A DNA stretch of 64,000 nt from Streptomyces davaonensis JCM 4913 (lineage in GTDB: Bacteria > Actinomycetota > Actinomycetes > Streptomycetales > Streptomycetaceae). Both the position numbers and the translations under genes were made by a program. The number at the start of each line of letters is the position of its first letter. Position 1 is the stretch's first letter. Location of the stretch: positions 1 through 64,000 of the forward strand of contig NC_020545.1 in assembly GCF_000349325.1 (NCBI RefSeq). Reading direction: 5' to 3'. Below, piece after piece: positions 34,016 through 42,242 of the stretch. The notes under the pieces are model-generated. The model ran no database searches. It was not told the origin of the DNA and saw only the letters and a program-made list of their open reading frames with translations.

Positions 34016-34270
34016 TCAGCGGGCGGTGCGGAAGCGGCGGGCGGCCCACGACCGCAGCCGGTCGAAGCGGGTGGGGTGGGTGTGCCGCCAGGCGGTGGGG
34101 AACACGCCGTGCTCGGTGAGGAAGGAGCGGGACACGCCGCACGTGCACGTCCACACGTACGGCTCGGGACGGGTGTCGTCGCGGGTCGCGATCACCTTCG
34201 CCGTGGTGCCGTCATGGCTCCCGTGGAAAGTGGCGACCCAGAACTCGTTCTCCTGCAACTTCATCTTCAT
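34016..34270 (-). CDS. small hypothetical protein
   Basis: 84 aa; ATG 34270 with AAGGA upstream. N-terminal strands (ENEFWVATFHGSHDGTTAKV), a CTCG pair, and a basic C-terminus (RFDRLRSWAARRFRTAR). Not recognised. Confidence 0.55.
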   Translation of the reverse strand: MKMKLQENEFWVATFHGSHDGTTAKVIATRDDTRPEPYVWTCTCGVSRSFLTEHGVFPTAWRHTHPTRFDRLRSWAARRFRTAR

Positions 34271-34318
34271 CGGATTCCTTCTCTGCGTGGTAGTAGTGCT
34301 GGACGGGGACGGCGCCGG

Positions 34319-35107
34319 TCAGCGCTGGAGGGGGTGGACGGTGTCGGGACCGAGGTCATCGCCTGCCGGGGTGGGGGCGGGGATCGTGGCGTGCAGGTGG
34401 AGCGCGGGGTTGAACTGGTACTGCGGCGGGTGGTTGTGGACGATGGGCCGCAGGGTCAGGCCGCGAAGGGCGAACATGCTGGCCAGGGCCCACATGAGGG
34501 CGGCGAGCCCGGTGGCGGCGGCGCGGCCCCCGTCCGGGGCGGCGGACCAGATCATGGCGAGGCTGCCGATGCCGAACAGCACCGAGGCGATGCGGGCGCC
34601 GGCGTTGCCGAAGAACCCGCCGACCAGGCCGATCAGCCCGGTCAGCTGCCAGAACGCGTAGAGGGCGGCCGGGGCGACGGACAGGTGCGCGGCCTGGTCG
34701 GCGAGGAAGAGCCGGACGGGGTGGTCGACCGTGCCCCACAGGCCGCTGCCGTCACCGCCGTTCGTGGCCGGGACGGCGGACAGGCCCTTGAGCGTGGCGG
34801 AGGCGATGTCGCCGGCGGCGTCCAGCATCATGACGAGGAGGCTGAGCCCGCCGAACAGGGCCGCCGCCTTGATCCAGTTGGCGGCCTCGTGCCAGCTGCC
34901 GTGCCGGGCCTGGAAGACCTCTTCCCAACGCTGGTAGAGGAAGCCGCCCTCCTGCCAGGACTCCTTCCACGCGGCGCGCAGCCGCGCGAGCCGCCTGGTG
35001 CTGGGCTTGGTGTCCAGTTCGAGGACGGGCGGCGGGGGCGTCTGGTCGATCAGGTCGAAGAAGGACGGGTTCTCCTGGCCGTTGACCGGCCTGTCGTTGT
35101 TGGGCAT
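34319..35107 (-). CDS. multi-pass membrane protein of transfer block
   Basis: 262 aa. A soluble N-terminus of about 75 residues, then hydrophobic segments around residues 84-105, 140-165, 170-190 and 195-215, and a soluble His/Pro-rich tail. The position among traB- and spdB-like genes suggests a spread/mating-channel role, as for Spd membrane proteins, but there is no direct match. SD AAGGAG precedes the ATG. Confidence 0.6.
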   Translation of the reverse strand: MPNNDRPVNGQENPSFFDLIDQTPPPPVLELDTKPSTRRLARLRAAWKESWQEGGFLYQRWEEVFQARHGSWHEAANWIKAAALFGGLSLLVMMLDAAGDIASATLKGLSAVPATNGGDGSGLWGTVDHPVRLFLADQAAHLSVAPAALYAFWQLTGLIGLVGGFFGNAGARIASVLFGIGSLAMIWSAAPDGGRAAATGLAALMWALASMFALRGLTLRPIVHNHPPQYQFNPALHLHATIPAPTPAGDDLGPDTVHPLQR

Positions 35108-35167
35108 GGCGTAGCTGCTCCTTCGGCGAAGGGATCGGTGGGCAGTGCAGGGCTGGCCCGGGGCCGG

Positions 35168-35662
35168 TCAGCGGATCTCGTTGCGGGTGCGGGCGAAGAA
35201 CGCCCCGCGCGTGGTGCTGTTGTTGTGGATCTCGGTGTGGTGGGTGACCGGGCCCTCGAAGACGTTCTTGGTGACGGCCGCGCGGTTCTTGCTGATCGCG
35301 CCGCCGATGGCGGTGGCGGCCATGGCCAGGGCCGCGAACGGCAGGGTGACCAGGAGGATGCCGTTCAACGTGACGGAGGCCAGGCCCTGGAACACGAGCC
35401 AGGCACCGCAGCCGATGCCGGTGATCCCGGCTCCCACGCCGATGGAGGCCACCGCGATCCCGGCCGCCCAGGCCGGGACGATCCGGTGGTCCTCCTGCCG
35501 CACGGGCGGGGTGGTGCCGAAGGCCGGCGGCTCGGTGTCGTCGCGGAACGAGGTGGGGTGGTGGCGTACGGGCTTGCTCGCCCAGGAGTCGAGCAGGCGG
35601 CGGGCTTCGGCCGCGGCCTCGGACTCGGGCATGCCGGACTGGGTGTTGTGCAGCGGGTCCAT
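35168..35662 (-). CDS. two-TM membrane protein of transfer block
   Basis: 164 aa. Soluble N-terminus, two membrane helices (about 65-90 and 98-120), and a polar C-terminus with HHTEIHNNSTTRG. Probably an Spd-like membrane component by position. Two tandem hairpins lie between it and the next rightward gene. Confidence 0.6.
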   Translation of the reverse strand: MDPLHNTQSGMPESEAAAEARRLLDSWASKPVRHHPTSFRDDTEPPAFGTTPPVRQEDHRIVPAWAAGIAVASIGVGAGITGIGCGAWLVFQGLASVTLNGILLVTLPFAALAMAATAIGGAISKNRAAVTKNVFEGPVTHHTEIHNNSTTRGAFFARTRNEIR

Positions 35663-35692
35663 CGGGGTTCTCCGATCACGCGGGAAAGGGGC

Positions 35693-35726
35693 GCGCCCTC
35701 CTGGCCGTGACGGCTGGGAGGGCGCG
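35693..35726. terminator. hairpin A of tandem pair
   Basis: CGCGCCCTC (35693-35701) with GAGGGCGCG (35718-35726), 9 bp perfect. Confidence 0.5.
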
Positions 35727-35741
35727 TGGGGGAGTGGCCGC

Positions 35742-35799
35742 GCGCAACGGCGAAGGGCGTCGCCGCAGTCGTGTCCGGCGGCGCCCTTCGGCGTTGCGC
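35742..35799 (-). terminator. hairpin B of tandem pair
   Basis: An 18-bp stem with one mismatch (35742-35759 / 35782-35799); the 22-nt loop contains a further CGCCG/CGGCG pairing. Together with hairpin A it isolates the 35168 gene from transcription coming from traB. Confidence 0.7.
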
Positions 35800-35887
35800 A
35801 GCAGGTGAGTTGGGGCTGGCGGGTGGGTAGTCACCGCACCGGCGCCCCGGGCATCCTCGATCCGGTAGGCGCGGGAAAGGGGATCGG

Positions 35888-36049
35888 GTGGAGTTCGTCT
35901 TCGAGTGCGGGTGGTGCGGCGGGGACAACTACTTCGTCGGCAAGCAGGTCGGCTTCTGGGTCGACAAGTGGGAGATCCCGTCGGAGTGGGAATGCCGCTT
36001 CTGCGACGGGCTCAACACCACGCCGGACCCGCCGTGGACCGAGGCGTAG
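35888..36049 (+). CDS. small zinc-ribbon protein (antisense to the run)
   Basis: 53 aa from GTG 35888, with AAAGGGG 7 nt upstream. Two CxxC knuckles (CGWC and CRFC) 30 residues apart, aromatic-rich in between. The only rightward gene within the leftward transfer block; its stop is one base from the end of the convergent 36050 gene. The codon use and paired knuckles make it credible. Confidence 0.6.
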   Translation: MEFVFECGWCGGDNYFVGKQVGFWVDKWEIPSEWECRFCDGLNTTPDPPWTEA

Positions 36050-36238
36050 TCAGACGCTGGAGATCAGTCCGGCGAGCGAGACCAGGCCGCTGTTGAGGGT
36101 CGGCGCCAGGCCGGTCGCGGCGAGGGTGAAGCCGAACAGCGTGCAGGCCAGCGCGGAGCCGACGCGGACGTATCCGCCCTTGAGCAGGACGAAGACGATG
36201 ATGCCCAGCAGCACGGCGGCGGAGATGGACAGGGCCAC
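36050..36238 (-). CDS. small two-TM membrane protein (SpdA-like size)
   Basis: 62 aa, almost entirely hydrophobic: two membrane helices (SISAAVLLGIIVFVLL and LACTLFGFTLAATGLAP). GTG start with GGAG 10 nt upstream. It sits 76 bp after traB and is likely co-transcribed. Small hydrophobic proteins next to traB are typical of Streptomyces spread genes; orthology to a named Spd is not shown. Confidence 0.6.
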   Translation of the reverse strand: MALSISAAVLLGIIVFVLLKGGYVRVGSALACTLFGFTLAATGLAPTLNSGLVSLAGLISSV

Positions 36239-36314
36239 GGTGGTGGTGCTCCTTCACGGGTCGGGTGGGGCCGGCCGCGCTCGGGCGGGCCAGCCCCGGG
36301 GATGGTGGGTGTGA

Positions 36315-38453
36315 TCAGGCGTCGGTGAGGCTCTTGATGGCCTCCAGCGCCTGGCGGGGAGAGGCGACCTGCTCGGAGCGGCGACCGCCGCCCTTGGAGC
36401 CGCGCCCGCCTCCGCCCTGCCGGCCGCCGCCGTGCCGGCGGGAGCGGCCCTCGCCCTCGTCGTCCTCGTCGGGCTCGGGCCAGAACTCGCCGGGCCGCAT
36501 GGGCTCGTTCCAGTCGAACCACAGGCCGCGCTTGTCCAGCTCGCTGATCTCGTAGTCGGTGAGCCGGTTGACCTCATCGGGGAACAGGTTGGACAGGTCG
36601 GTGTCGAAGTCCGCGTACAGCGAGCGCATGAGCATGGCGCGGCCGTTGTCGAGGACGATGACCGCGACGCCGCCCGTGGAGACGCCGTTCTCCGGGTCGG
36701 CCTCGCCGCGCATGGCCCGCTCAATCGCGGAGCCTTCGGTGCGGGAGTAGCGGGCCGGGATGGTCGGCACGTCGTAGGCGTTCTCCATGGTGCCCTCCGC
36801 GGCCTTGCGGGTGGCGCCGGGCGAACCCATGTTGAAGATGACCGGCCTTGAGTTCTGCCGCAGGTTGTCCTTCATTTCCGTGGAGAACCCGTTGTGAGCG
36901 AACGGGCTCTGTCCGGCCGGGTTGAAGCCGATGCCGTACTTGAGGCCGGTGACCGTGAGGTCCTCGCCGTCCTTCTGGATGAACTCGCCGAAGTCCGCGT
37001 CCTGCGCCGCGGTCATGAACTCATCCCCGTACACGTTCAGCTGCCGGTACGGGCAGCGCGGGTCGCCCGGCTTGTAGTCATGCGGCTGGCCGTCGTGCGG
37101 CCAAGGCATCTCCGCCCTGATCTCGCACAGCGCCTTAGCCGCCCGCAGCGAGCGCGCCATCCACAACGCGTTCGAGCCCTGCCGGTCGATGTACCGGCCG
37201 AGCACGGTGGTCTTCTCGTCCTTGCGGACGGTGCCCAGCCACACCACCTGTCCGTCCAAGGACTGGGCAGCCATGTGGATCGCGAAGAACTGCGTCTTGC
37301 CCGACCGGCTGACCCCGAGAGTGAGGCCGTGGGCCGGGGCGTTCTTGTCGTGCTGGTACACCATCGTCTTCACCGGCTGGCCGGTGATGGTGAACCCGCA
37401 CACGTACATGCCCTTGGCGTCCGGGGTGAGCAGCTCGCAGGTGGCGGAGAAGATCTGCGACAGCGGCGGCTGGTCGAACGCGCTGATCAGGAACTCCGAG
37501 CCGTCGATGAGGACGAACACGCAGGAGTCGTCCTCGGGCAGCCCGAGCGCGCGGCAGACCTTGGCCAGGTCGATGCGCGGGGTGTCGGTGGCGTCGGCCA
37601 TCCTCGCCCGGTAGAAGGTGACCCCGCGTTCGTCGTCGCGGGTCTTGTGGACCAGTTCGGAGCCGGGGGCGCCGCCCTTGGGCCCGCCGACGCGGTCCGT
37701 CCAGCGTTCCTGCGCGGTCGGCTGGGTGCGCCGCCGGGCGTTGGCGTCGGGGGTGAGGCGGGCCTCCATCCAGCCGGGGCCGCCCTGGCGGCCGGGCTGG
37801 ATGGCGACCTCAGCCAGGACGACGTCGCTGGAGTGCACGCCGAACGGGGCGGCGACCGCGGCCTCGGAGAGGCCGGTGATCGGCCGTCCGGTCTCCGAGG
37901 CGCGCAGCAGGAGCGTCATGTCGTGCTGCATACCGGGGTGCCGGGTCGCCTTGACGATGTGCGTGCGGCCGGGCATCCCGGCCTCCTCCCACAACACCCG
38001 CGCGTCGCGGGTGAGCAGATCGGCTCCGTCGTCCGGCTGCGCCACAGCCGACTCGGGGGCTTCGGCGGGCGCCAGCTGCGGGGCGGGGGCCGCGAGGGCT
38101 GGACGGTGACGGCGGCGGGTGTGCCGGGAGAACGGCATCACCAGGTAGCCGGCCGCCGCCCATCCGGCGGCGAGCAGCCCGTCCAGCCAGTACGGGCCGA
38201 AGCCGCCTGTGTGCCCGGCGGCGACGTCGACGGCAGCAGCCAGGACCAGCGGGGACCAGCGCAGGATCTTGCGTCCGGCGCCAGGCTCATCGCTCTTGTA
38301 GGCGAGGAACCAGCCGCCGATCCCGGCAGCGCCGGCCAGCTGCACGACCTGGTTGACGGGGCTGTCGGGGTAGAGGTTCGGGGCCGCGGCCAGCACGGGC
38401 GCGGCGAGGGTGTAGGCGAGGCGTTCGAGCGCGGCACTGCGCGGCGTGGTCAC
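36315..38453 (-). CDS. traB: TraB-like conjugal DNA translocase
   Basis: 712 aa. Two or three membrane helices in the first 110 residues, then a P-loop motor: Walker A GVSRSGKT at residues 380-387, Walker B LNVYGDEFM, and GFNPAGQSPFAHNG beyond. This matches FtsK/TraB-class translocases that move double-stranded plasmid DNA between mycelia. The C-terminus is Gly/Arg-rich. I start at GTG 38453 (AAGGAG 6 nt upstream) instead of GTG 38480, which lies inside a terminator hairpin. No VirB4- or VirB6-like genes accompany it. Confidence 0.75.
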   Translation of the reverse strand: MTTPRSAALERLAYTLAAPVLAAAPNLYPDSPVNQVVQLAGAAGIGGWFLAYKSDEPGAGRKILRWSPLVLAAAVDVAAGHTGGFGPYWLDGLLAAGWAAAGYLVMPFSRHTRRRHRPALAAPAPQLAPAEAPESAVAQPDDGADLLTRDARVLWEEAGMPGRTHIVKATRHPGMQHDMTLLLRASETGRPITGLSEAAVAAPFGVHSSDVVLAEVAIQPGRQGGPGWMEARLTPDANARRRTQPTAQERWTDRVGGPKGGAPGSELVHKTRDDERGVTFYRARMADATDTPRIDLAKVCRALGLPEDDSCVFVLIDGSEFLISAFDQPPLSQIFSATCELLTPDAKGMYVCGFTITGQPVKTMVYQHDKNAPAHGLTLGVSRSGKTQFFAIHMAAQSLDGQVVWLGTVRKDEKTTVLGRYIDRQGSNALWMARSLRAAKALCEIRAEMPWPHDGQPHDYKPGDPRCPYRQLNVYGDEFMTAAQDADFGEFIQKDGEDLTVTGLKYGIGFNPAGQSPFAHNGFSTEMKDNLRQNSRPVIFNMGSPGATRKAAEGTMENAYDVPTIPARYSRTEGSAIERAMRGEADPENGVSTGGVAVIVLDNGRAMLMRSLYADFDTDLSNLFPDEVNRLTDYEISELDKRGLWFDWNEPMRPGEFWPEPDEDDEGEGRSRRHGGGRQGGGGRGSKGGGRRSEQVASPRQALEAIKSLTDA

Positions 38454-38478
38454 CAGCTTCTCCTTCGGCGAAATGAGC

Positions 38479-38510
38479 ACGGGCGGCCCCGCAGTTGCGG
38501 GGCCGCCCGT
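38479..38510 (-). terminator. perfect hairpin between 38535 and traB
   Basis: 15-bp perfect stem (38479-38493 / 38496-38510) with a 2-nt loop, 25 bp after the 38535 gene's stop. It limits read-through into traB. Confidence 0.8.
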
Positions 38511-38534
38511 GGCGGGGTGGGTGGGGGAGCGAGG

Positions 38535-38954
38535 TCAGCGGTTGAAGAAGCCCGGCCTGGGGGTCTTCTCGGGCCGGTTGGAACGGATGTCGTCCAGCGC
38601 GCCGTAGAGCTTGGAGTGGGTGCGCTTGGTCTCGTAGGTGAGGTCAGCGGTCTCGTGGGCGGTGTCGGACAGGTTGCGGACCTCCCGGGAGGCGCCGACC
38701 AGGGCGAGGGCCACGTTGAAGGTCAGGCGGACGAACTTCGGGTCCAGGTCGGCGTGTTCGATGTCGGAGGTGACGTCCTCGGCGTGGGCGGCGTTGCTCT
38801 CCATACTGCGGTGGAGGCCCTCCAGTTCGAGGGAGGCGTCGTCCATGGCCTTGCCGAGCTGGTCCAGCTTGCTCTGGACGGCCTTGTACCGGTTGTCATC
38901 GTTGGCCGGGACGGGTGCTGCGCTGGTGTTGCGGGGTGCAAGGTCGCTGCTCAT
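38535..38954 (-). CDS. coiled-coil hypothetical protein
   Basis: 139 aa, all helical: KLDQLGKAMDDASLELEGLH, then FVRLTFNVALALVGASREV and DTAHETADLTYETKRTHSKL. No membrane segment or motif. ATG 38954 has GGAGG upstream. Sits directly after the long 38980 gene and shares a helical style with it; likely a structural part of the transfer apparatus. Confidence 0.6.
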   Translation of the reverse strand: MSSDLAPRNTSAAPVPANDDNRYKAVQSKLDQLGKAMDDASLELEGLHRSMESNAAHAEDVTSDIEHADLDPKFVRLTFNVALALVGASREVRNLSDTAHETADLTYETKRTHSKLYGALDDIRSNRPEKTPRPGFFNR

Positions 38955-38979
38955 CAGCGGTATTCCTCCAGGGCTTGGC

Positions 38980-41217
38980 TTAGTCGTGGTGGGCAGCGGC
39001 CGATGCGTGCGTGAGGCCGGCGTCTTCCTTGGCGTCCATGTCCTCGCCGTAGACGCGGGCGACCATCGCGGCGGCGAGCTTGGCGGCCTCCAGAGCGAGT
39101 CCGCACTTCTCGGCACACCGTTCGGCCAGGCCCTTCATGCGGGCTGCGGAGTCGGCCAGGTCCGCGATCAGGTCGGTGACCGCCGTGGAGATGTTGTGGT
39201 CGGCCGCCAGGTCGGCGGCCATCTCCCGCAGGGCGTCGGCGACCTTGCCGAGCGCCTCCGTCAGGGCTTCCGCGCGTTCCTGGTCGGAGGCGGCCTTGAT
39301 GGCGATGTCCGCCATCTCCATCAAGTACCGGTCGAACGTAATGTCCGTGCGGTGCTGGACGCCCAGGCCGCTTCGCCCGGACGGCCTGCTGACTCCCGAG
39401 CTGCTCACGCTGCTCCCTTCCATGCTGGTCGGTCGGCTGGTGCCGGGCCGTGTGGTGTTGCGAGCCGGTGCGGCCGGGAGACTTTGGGCCCCAGTGGTGA
39501 CCGGCTGCGGGCTCGATGCGGGACGCCGCCGACGGGCCTGTTCGTCGGCGCGCTCCACCGTGATCCCGACGGACTCTGCCGGGACCGGCCCATCCGGCTC
39601 CGGCGGCTCGGACGCGGCCTTCCGGTCCCGCATCCTGCGCAGGCGCTCCCTGGCAGCCTCGAACCACCACCACTCGCTGTCCGAGTCATCTGCTGTCTGG
39701 GCGCGGGAGCCCGCCCAGCCGGACGTCTTGCCCCGCCGTCCGGCCCGGCCGGGCCGGGTGCGGCGGGTACGTCCGAACCAGCCGGCCCGGCCTGTGCCGC
39801 CGGTGCGCCGGCGCCGGAACCGGCGCCGCTTCTTGGCACCGTCAGACGCTCTGTCACCTGCCGTTGAGCCGGTGCCCGGCACATCGCCTGCCTTGCCGTC
39901 CTTCGCGGAGCCGGGGGGCCCGTCAGGGCCGTCCTTGGCGGTCTTCCCGTCCGTGCTGTCGGTGTCCTTGGCCTTGGAGTTCTTGTCCTTGGTCAGGTTC
40001 ACCTTCTGGGTGCCGGCCGTGCCGTCCTTCGCGTCAGCGGCGGCCTTTGCATCGGCGCGGCGCCTGTCCCAGCGGCGCTGGGCTTCCTCACCGACGGCCT
40101 GGCCCAGCGTCGTGCGGCCCGGGTCGGCCGACGCCGCGGCTTCCCGCTTCGCCTGCCGTGCCGCGTCCCGCTCCTGCCGCCTCAAGCGGCGGTCCTCCCA
40201 CGCCTGCTGTCGCTGGGCGCGGGCCTGGTCGCGGTCCTTGCTGCGGTCTGCGACAGCGGCGGCGTGCCCGGCTGTGCGCCGCTCTTGCCGTCCGGCCTGC
40301 CGGACCCCGGCGCGCTCCTGGCGGCCGCGGGCCCGCTCGGCGCGGGGGCCGGATGCCTGACCTCCGCCGTCGCTCTTGGAGTTGTTGTTCCGGCCAGTGC
40401 GGCCAGAGCCCGCCTGAGGGTCCTTCGACGGCCCGGACGAACTGCGGCGCCCGGAATTGGCTGCGTGGCCGCCAGAGCCCGACGGGGAGCGCTTCGTGGC
40501 GCCCTTGCCGCCTCCGCCGCCCCCGGTCGATCCGGCCCCCGAACGGCCGCCGGGGGCGCTGGAGTTGGAGCCGCGCGAGGACCCGGACCGGTTCGGCCCG
40601 GGGTTGGAGTTGTTGCGGGACGGCGCGCTGCCGCCCCCGCCGCTGGCCTTCGAGCGGCCCTTGTCCGTCCCCAGGCCGGAGCTGGACGACTTCATGTGGT
40701 CGGCGTCGGCCTTTCCGCGCGCCGCGGCCTTGTCGCCCTTCGCTTTCATCATCGCGGCGCGGAGCTTTCCGTTCTGCTCCATCATCGCGACGTCCTGCGC
40801 GGTGCGGCCCTCCAGCAGCGCCGCCTTCCGCGCTATTTCAGCCTCACGGAAAGGCGCTTCGCTTTCATGATTGGCCCGCGCTATTTCCAGCCGGAATTCC
40901 AGCCAGTCACCGAGACGGTCAGCGAGAGAACGAGGCTGCTCGTATTCACCTTCCTCGTATTCGCTTTCATCTTCACCGGTTTCCGGTGCGGTAATTCCTT
41001 CGGAACGCAGCGCCGTTGCCGGGTCCGGGGCGGCCGGGATCGGCGGCAGTTCCATCGTCGTCTCCTCCGGGCTCTCCGAGGGAGCCTCCGGAATGTCTTC
41101 CGGCGGTGGAATGGTGTCGATGAAATCCGGGGTCGGCGGCAGCGAGTACGTGGAATCGCCGCTCCAGGGGCCGTGGACCAGGGTTCCGCCGCCGGTGTCG
41201 TCAGGGTCGTCGGACAC
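38980..41217 (-). CDS. large low-complexity basic protein of transfer block
   Basis: 745 aa. An acidic Pro-rich N-terminus (about 90 residues) is followed by a helical part with EFRLEIARANHESEAPFREA; then a Gly/Ser/Asn-rich disordered stretch, a very basic stretch (KKRRRFRRRRTG), and finally a compact helical domain of about 110 residues (FDRYLMEMADIAIKAASDQE to MVARVYGEDMDA). GTG 41217 follows GGAGG by 5 nt; GTG 41223 is nearly as good. It may bind DNA through the basic region. No homologue recognised. Confidence 0.6.
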   Translation of the reverse strand: MSDDPDDTGGGTLVHGPWSGDSTYSLPPTPDFIDTIPPPEDIPEAPSESPEETTMELPPIPAAPDPATALRSEGITAPETGEDESEYEEGEYEQPRSLADRLGDWLEFRLEIARANHESEAPFREAEIARKAALLEGRTAQDVAMMEQNGKLRAAMMKAKGDKAAARGKADADHMKSSSSGLGTDKGRSKASGGGGSAPSRNNSNPGPNRSGSSRGSNSSAPGGRSGAGSTGGGGGGKGATKRSPSGSGGHAANSGRRSSSGPSKDPQAGSGRTGRNNNSKSDGGGQASGPRAERARGRQERAGVRQAGRQERRTAGHAAAVADRSKDRDQARAQRQQAWEDRRLRRQERDAARQAKREAAASADPGRTTLGQAVGEEAQRRWDRRRADAKAAADAKDGTAGTQKVNLTKDKNSKAKDTDSTDGKTAKDGPDGPPGSAKDGKAGDVPGTGSTAGDRASDGAKKRRRFRRRRTGGTGRAGWFGRTRRTRPGRAGRRGKTSGWAGSRAQTADDSDSEWWWFEAARERLRRMRDRKAASEPPEPDGPVPAESVGITVERADEQARRRRPASSPQPVTTGAQSLPAAPARNTTRPGTSRPTSMEGSSVSSSGVSRPSGRSGLGVQHRTDITFDRYLMEMADIAIKAASDQERAEALTEALGKVADALREMAADLAADHNISTAVTDLIADLADSAARMKGLAERCAEKCGLALEAAKLAAAMVARVYGEDMDAKEDAGLTHASAAAHHD

Positions 41218-41261
41218 GGGCACCTCCCCTCCTGGGGGCTTGACAGACAGTGGGGGCTTGT

Positions 41262-41291
41262 GTGCACGCGCGTGCACGTGCACGGGTGCAC
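41262..41291. repeat. cluster of GTGCAC palindromes
   Basis: Four GTGCAC sites at 41262, 41272, 41278 and 41286 within 30 bp, upstream of the 38980 gene. Starts spaced 10, 6 and 8 bp. A possible operator. Confidence 0.45.
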
Positions 41292-41345
41292 GCTTTACGC
41301 GCGCGAGGCCCCGCCGGACGCTGGCGGGGCCTTCGTGGGTGACGC

Positions 41346-41654
41346 TCAGTGACGCGGGCCGTGCTGCTTCAGGACGGTGCCCGCGTACTGCATGAGGTGG
41401 TCGAACAGCCGCGGGTCGCCCGCCTGCCGCTTCTCCAGAACGAGCTTGAAGAGGCGGCAGACCAGCGTGAACGCGGTGATGACATCGCCGCGTCCGGCCT
41501 TGATTTCTCTGGTGATTTCGGACCGAGTAACGCGGAGCCAGAATTCCATCCGGCCGATTTCCCCGCGACTTTCGATCGCCTTGCGCTCTTCCTCCGTCAG
41601 CCAGCGGTTCCGCCCTTGAATGGAGCGTTCGGCACTGCTGAGGGGGCGCGTCAC
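41346..41654 (-). CDS. hypothetical helical protein
   Basis: 102 aa, basic and helical, with RMEFWLRVTRSEITREIKAG followed by VITAFTLVCRLFKLVLEKRQ. The GTG start overlaps the upstream stop (GTGA). Unknown, but coupled to the 41651 gene. Confidence 0.55.
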   Translation of the reverse strand: MTRPLSSAERSIQGRNRWLTEEERKAIESRGEIGRMEFWLRVTRSEITREIKAGRGDVITAFTLVCRLFKLVLEKRQAGDPRLFDHLMQYAGTVLKQHGPRH

Positions 41655-42127
41655 GCCGACTCCCTCTTACCGAGGTCGTAAATCGACGTGGGGCCACCAT
41701 AGCCGGAATTCTGGTTCTGTGCACCATGCTGGGGCGGGTTGGGTGCGGCCTGGAGGGGCGGCGGGGTCTTCTTCCGCTGCCTTTCCAGCTCCTTTTCCTT
41801 CCTCCCCTTGGCCGTATTCACAACGGTCTCGTCGTGGGCGCGGCGCTTATAGGCGCTCTTTTCCAGGCCCTCGGTCAGGTTTTTCAGGTTCTTGAGCACG
41901 CTCCCGAGGGCCTTTTCCACGGGCATCGCGCGCAGCCTGGCCTGGTACCAGCGATCGCCCTCCACGTGCGTCTCGCGCAGGTGAACACGGGTCTCGATCG
42001 CAAGGGTCTCCAGGTTCTTGCCGACGTCCAGCAGGAGCCGCTGAACATCGGCCAGGTACCGGGCAGTTGCCTCCGGAGACTGCGCAACGTCGCGCAGAGG
42101 GGAGTAGTTCGGGTCGCTGCTGTTCAC
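41651..42127 (-). CDS. coiled-coil hypothetical protein
   Basis: 158 aa. Helical residues 15-120 (DVQRLLLDVGKNLETLAIET, KNLTEGLEKSAYKRRAHDET), then a Lys-rich and Pro/Gln-rich tail. GTG 42127 has AGGAGG 10 nt upstream. It follows the spdB terminator, so it starts a new transcription unit with 41346. Confidence 0.6.
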   Translation of the reverse strand: MNSSDPNYSPLRDVAQSPEATARYLADVQRLLLDVGKNLETLAIETRVHLRETHVEGDRWYQARLRAMPVEKALGSVLKNLKNLTEGLEKSAYKRRAHDETVVNTAKGRKEKELERQRKKTPPPLQAAPNPPQHGAQNQNSGYGGPTSIYDLGKRESA

Positions 42128-42186
42128 GGCGGGGATTCCTCCTGGTGTACTGGTGGGGCTGTCGACTGCTTCCGGCAGTCGCAGCA

Positions 42187-42217
42187 AGGGCCAGCCCACT
42201 TCCGATGGGCTGGCCCT
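42187..42217 (-). terminator. terminator after spdB-like gene
   Basis: AGGGCCAGCCCA / TGGGCTGGCCCT (12 bp, perfect) with a CTTCCGA loop, 26 bp past the stop. Confidence 0.85.
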
Positions 42218-42242
42218 CACTGATGTGTGCCGGACGGGTGGG

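Noticed and set aside
36894..39014. 706-codon plus-strand open frame
   Set aside because: Antisense of the traB-like gene, which has Walker motifs, a ribosome site and a matching terminator.
41218..41727. N-terminal extension of the 38980 gene up to 41727
   Set aside because: Extension would cross the GTGCAC cluster and the coding part of the 41346 gene; a strong ribosome site precedes GTG 41217/41223.
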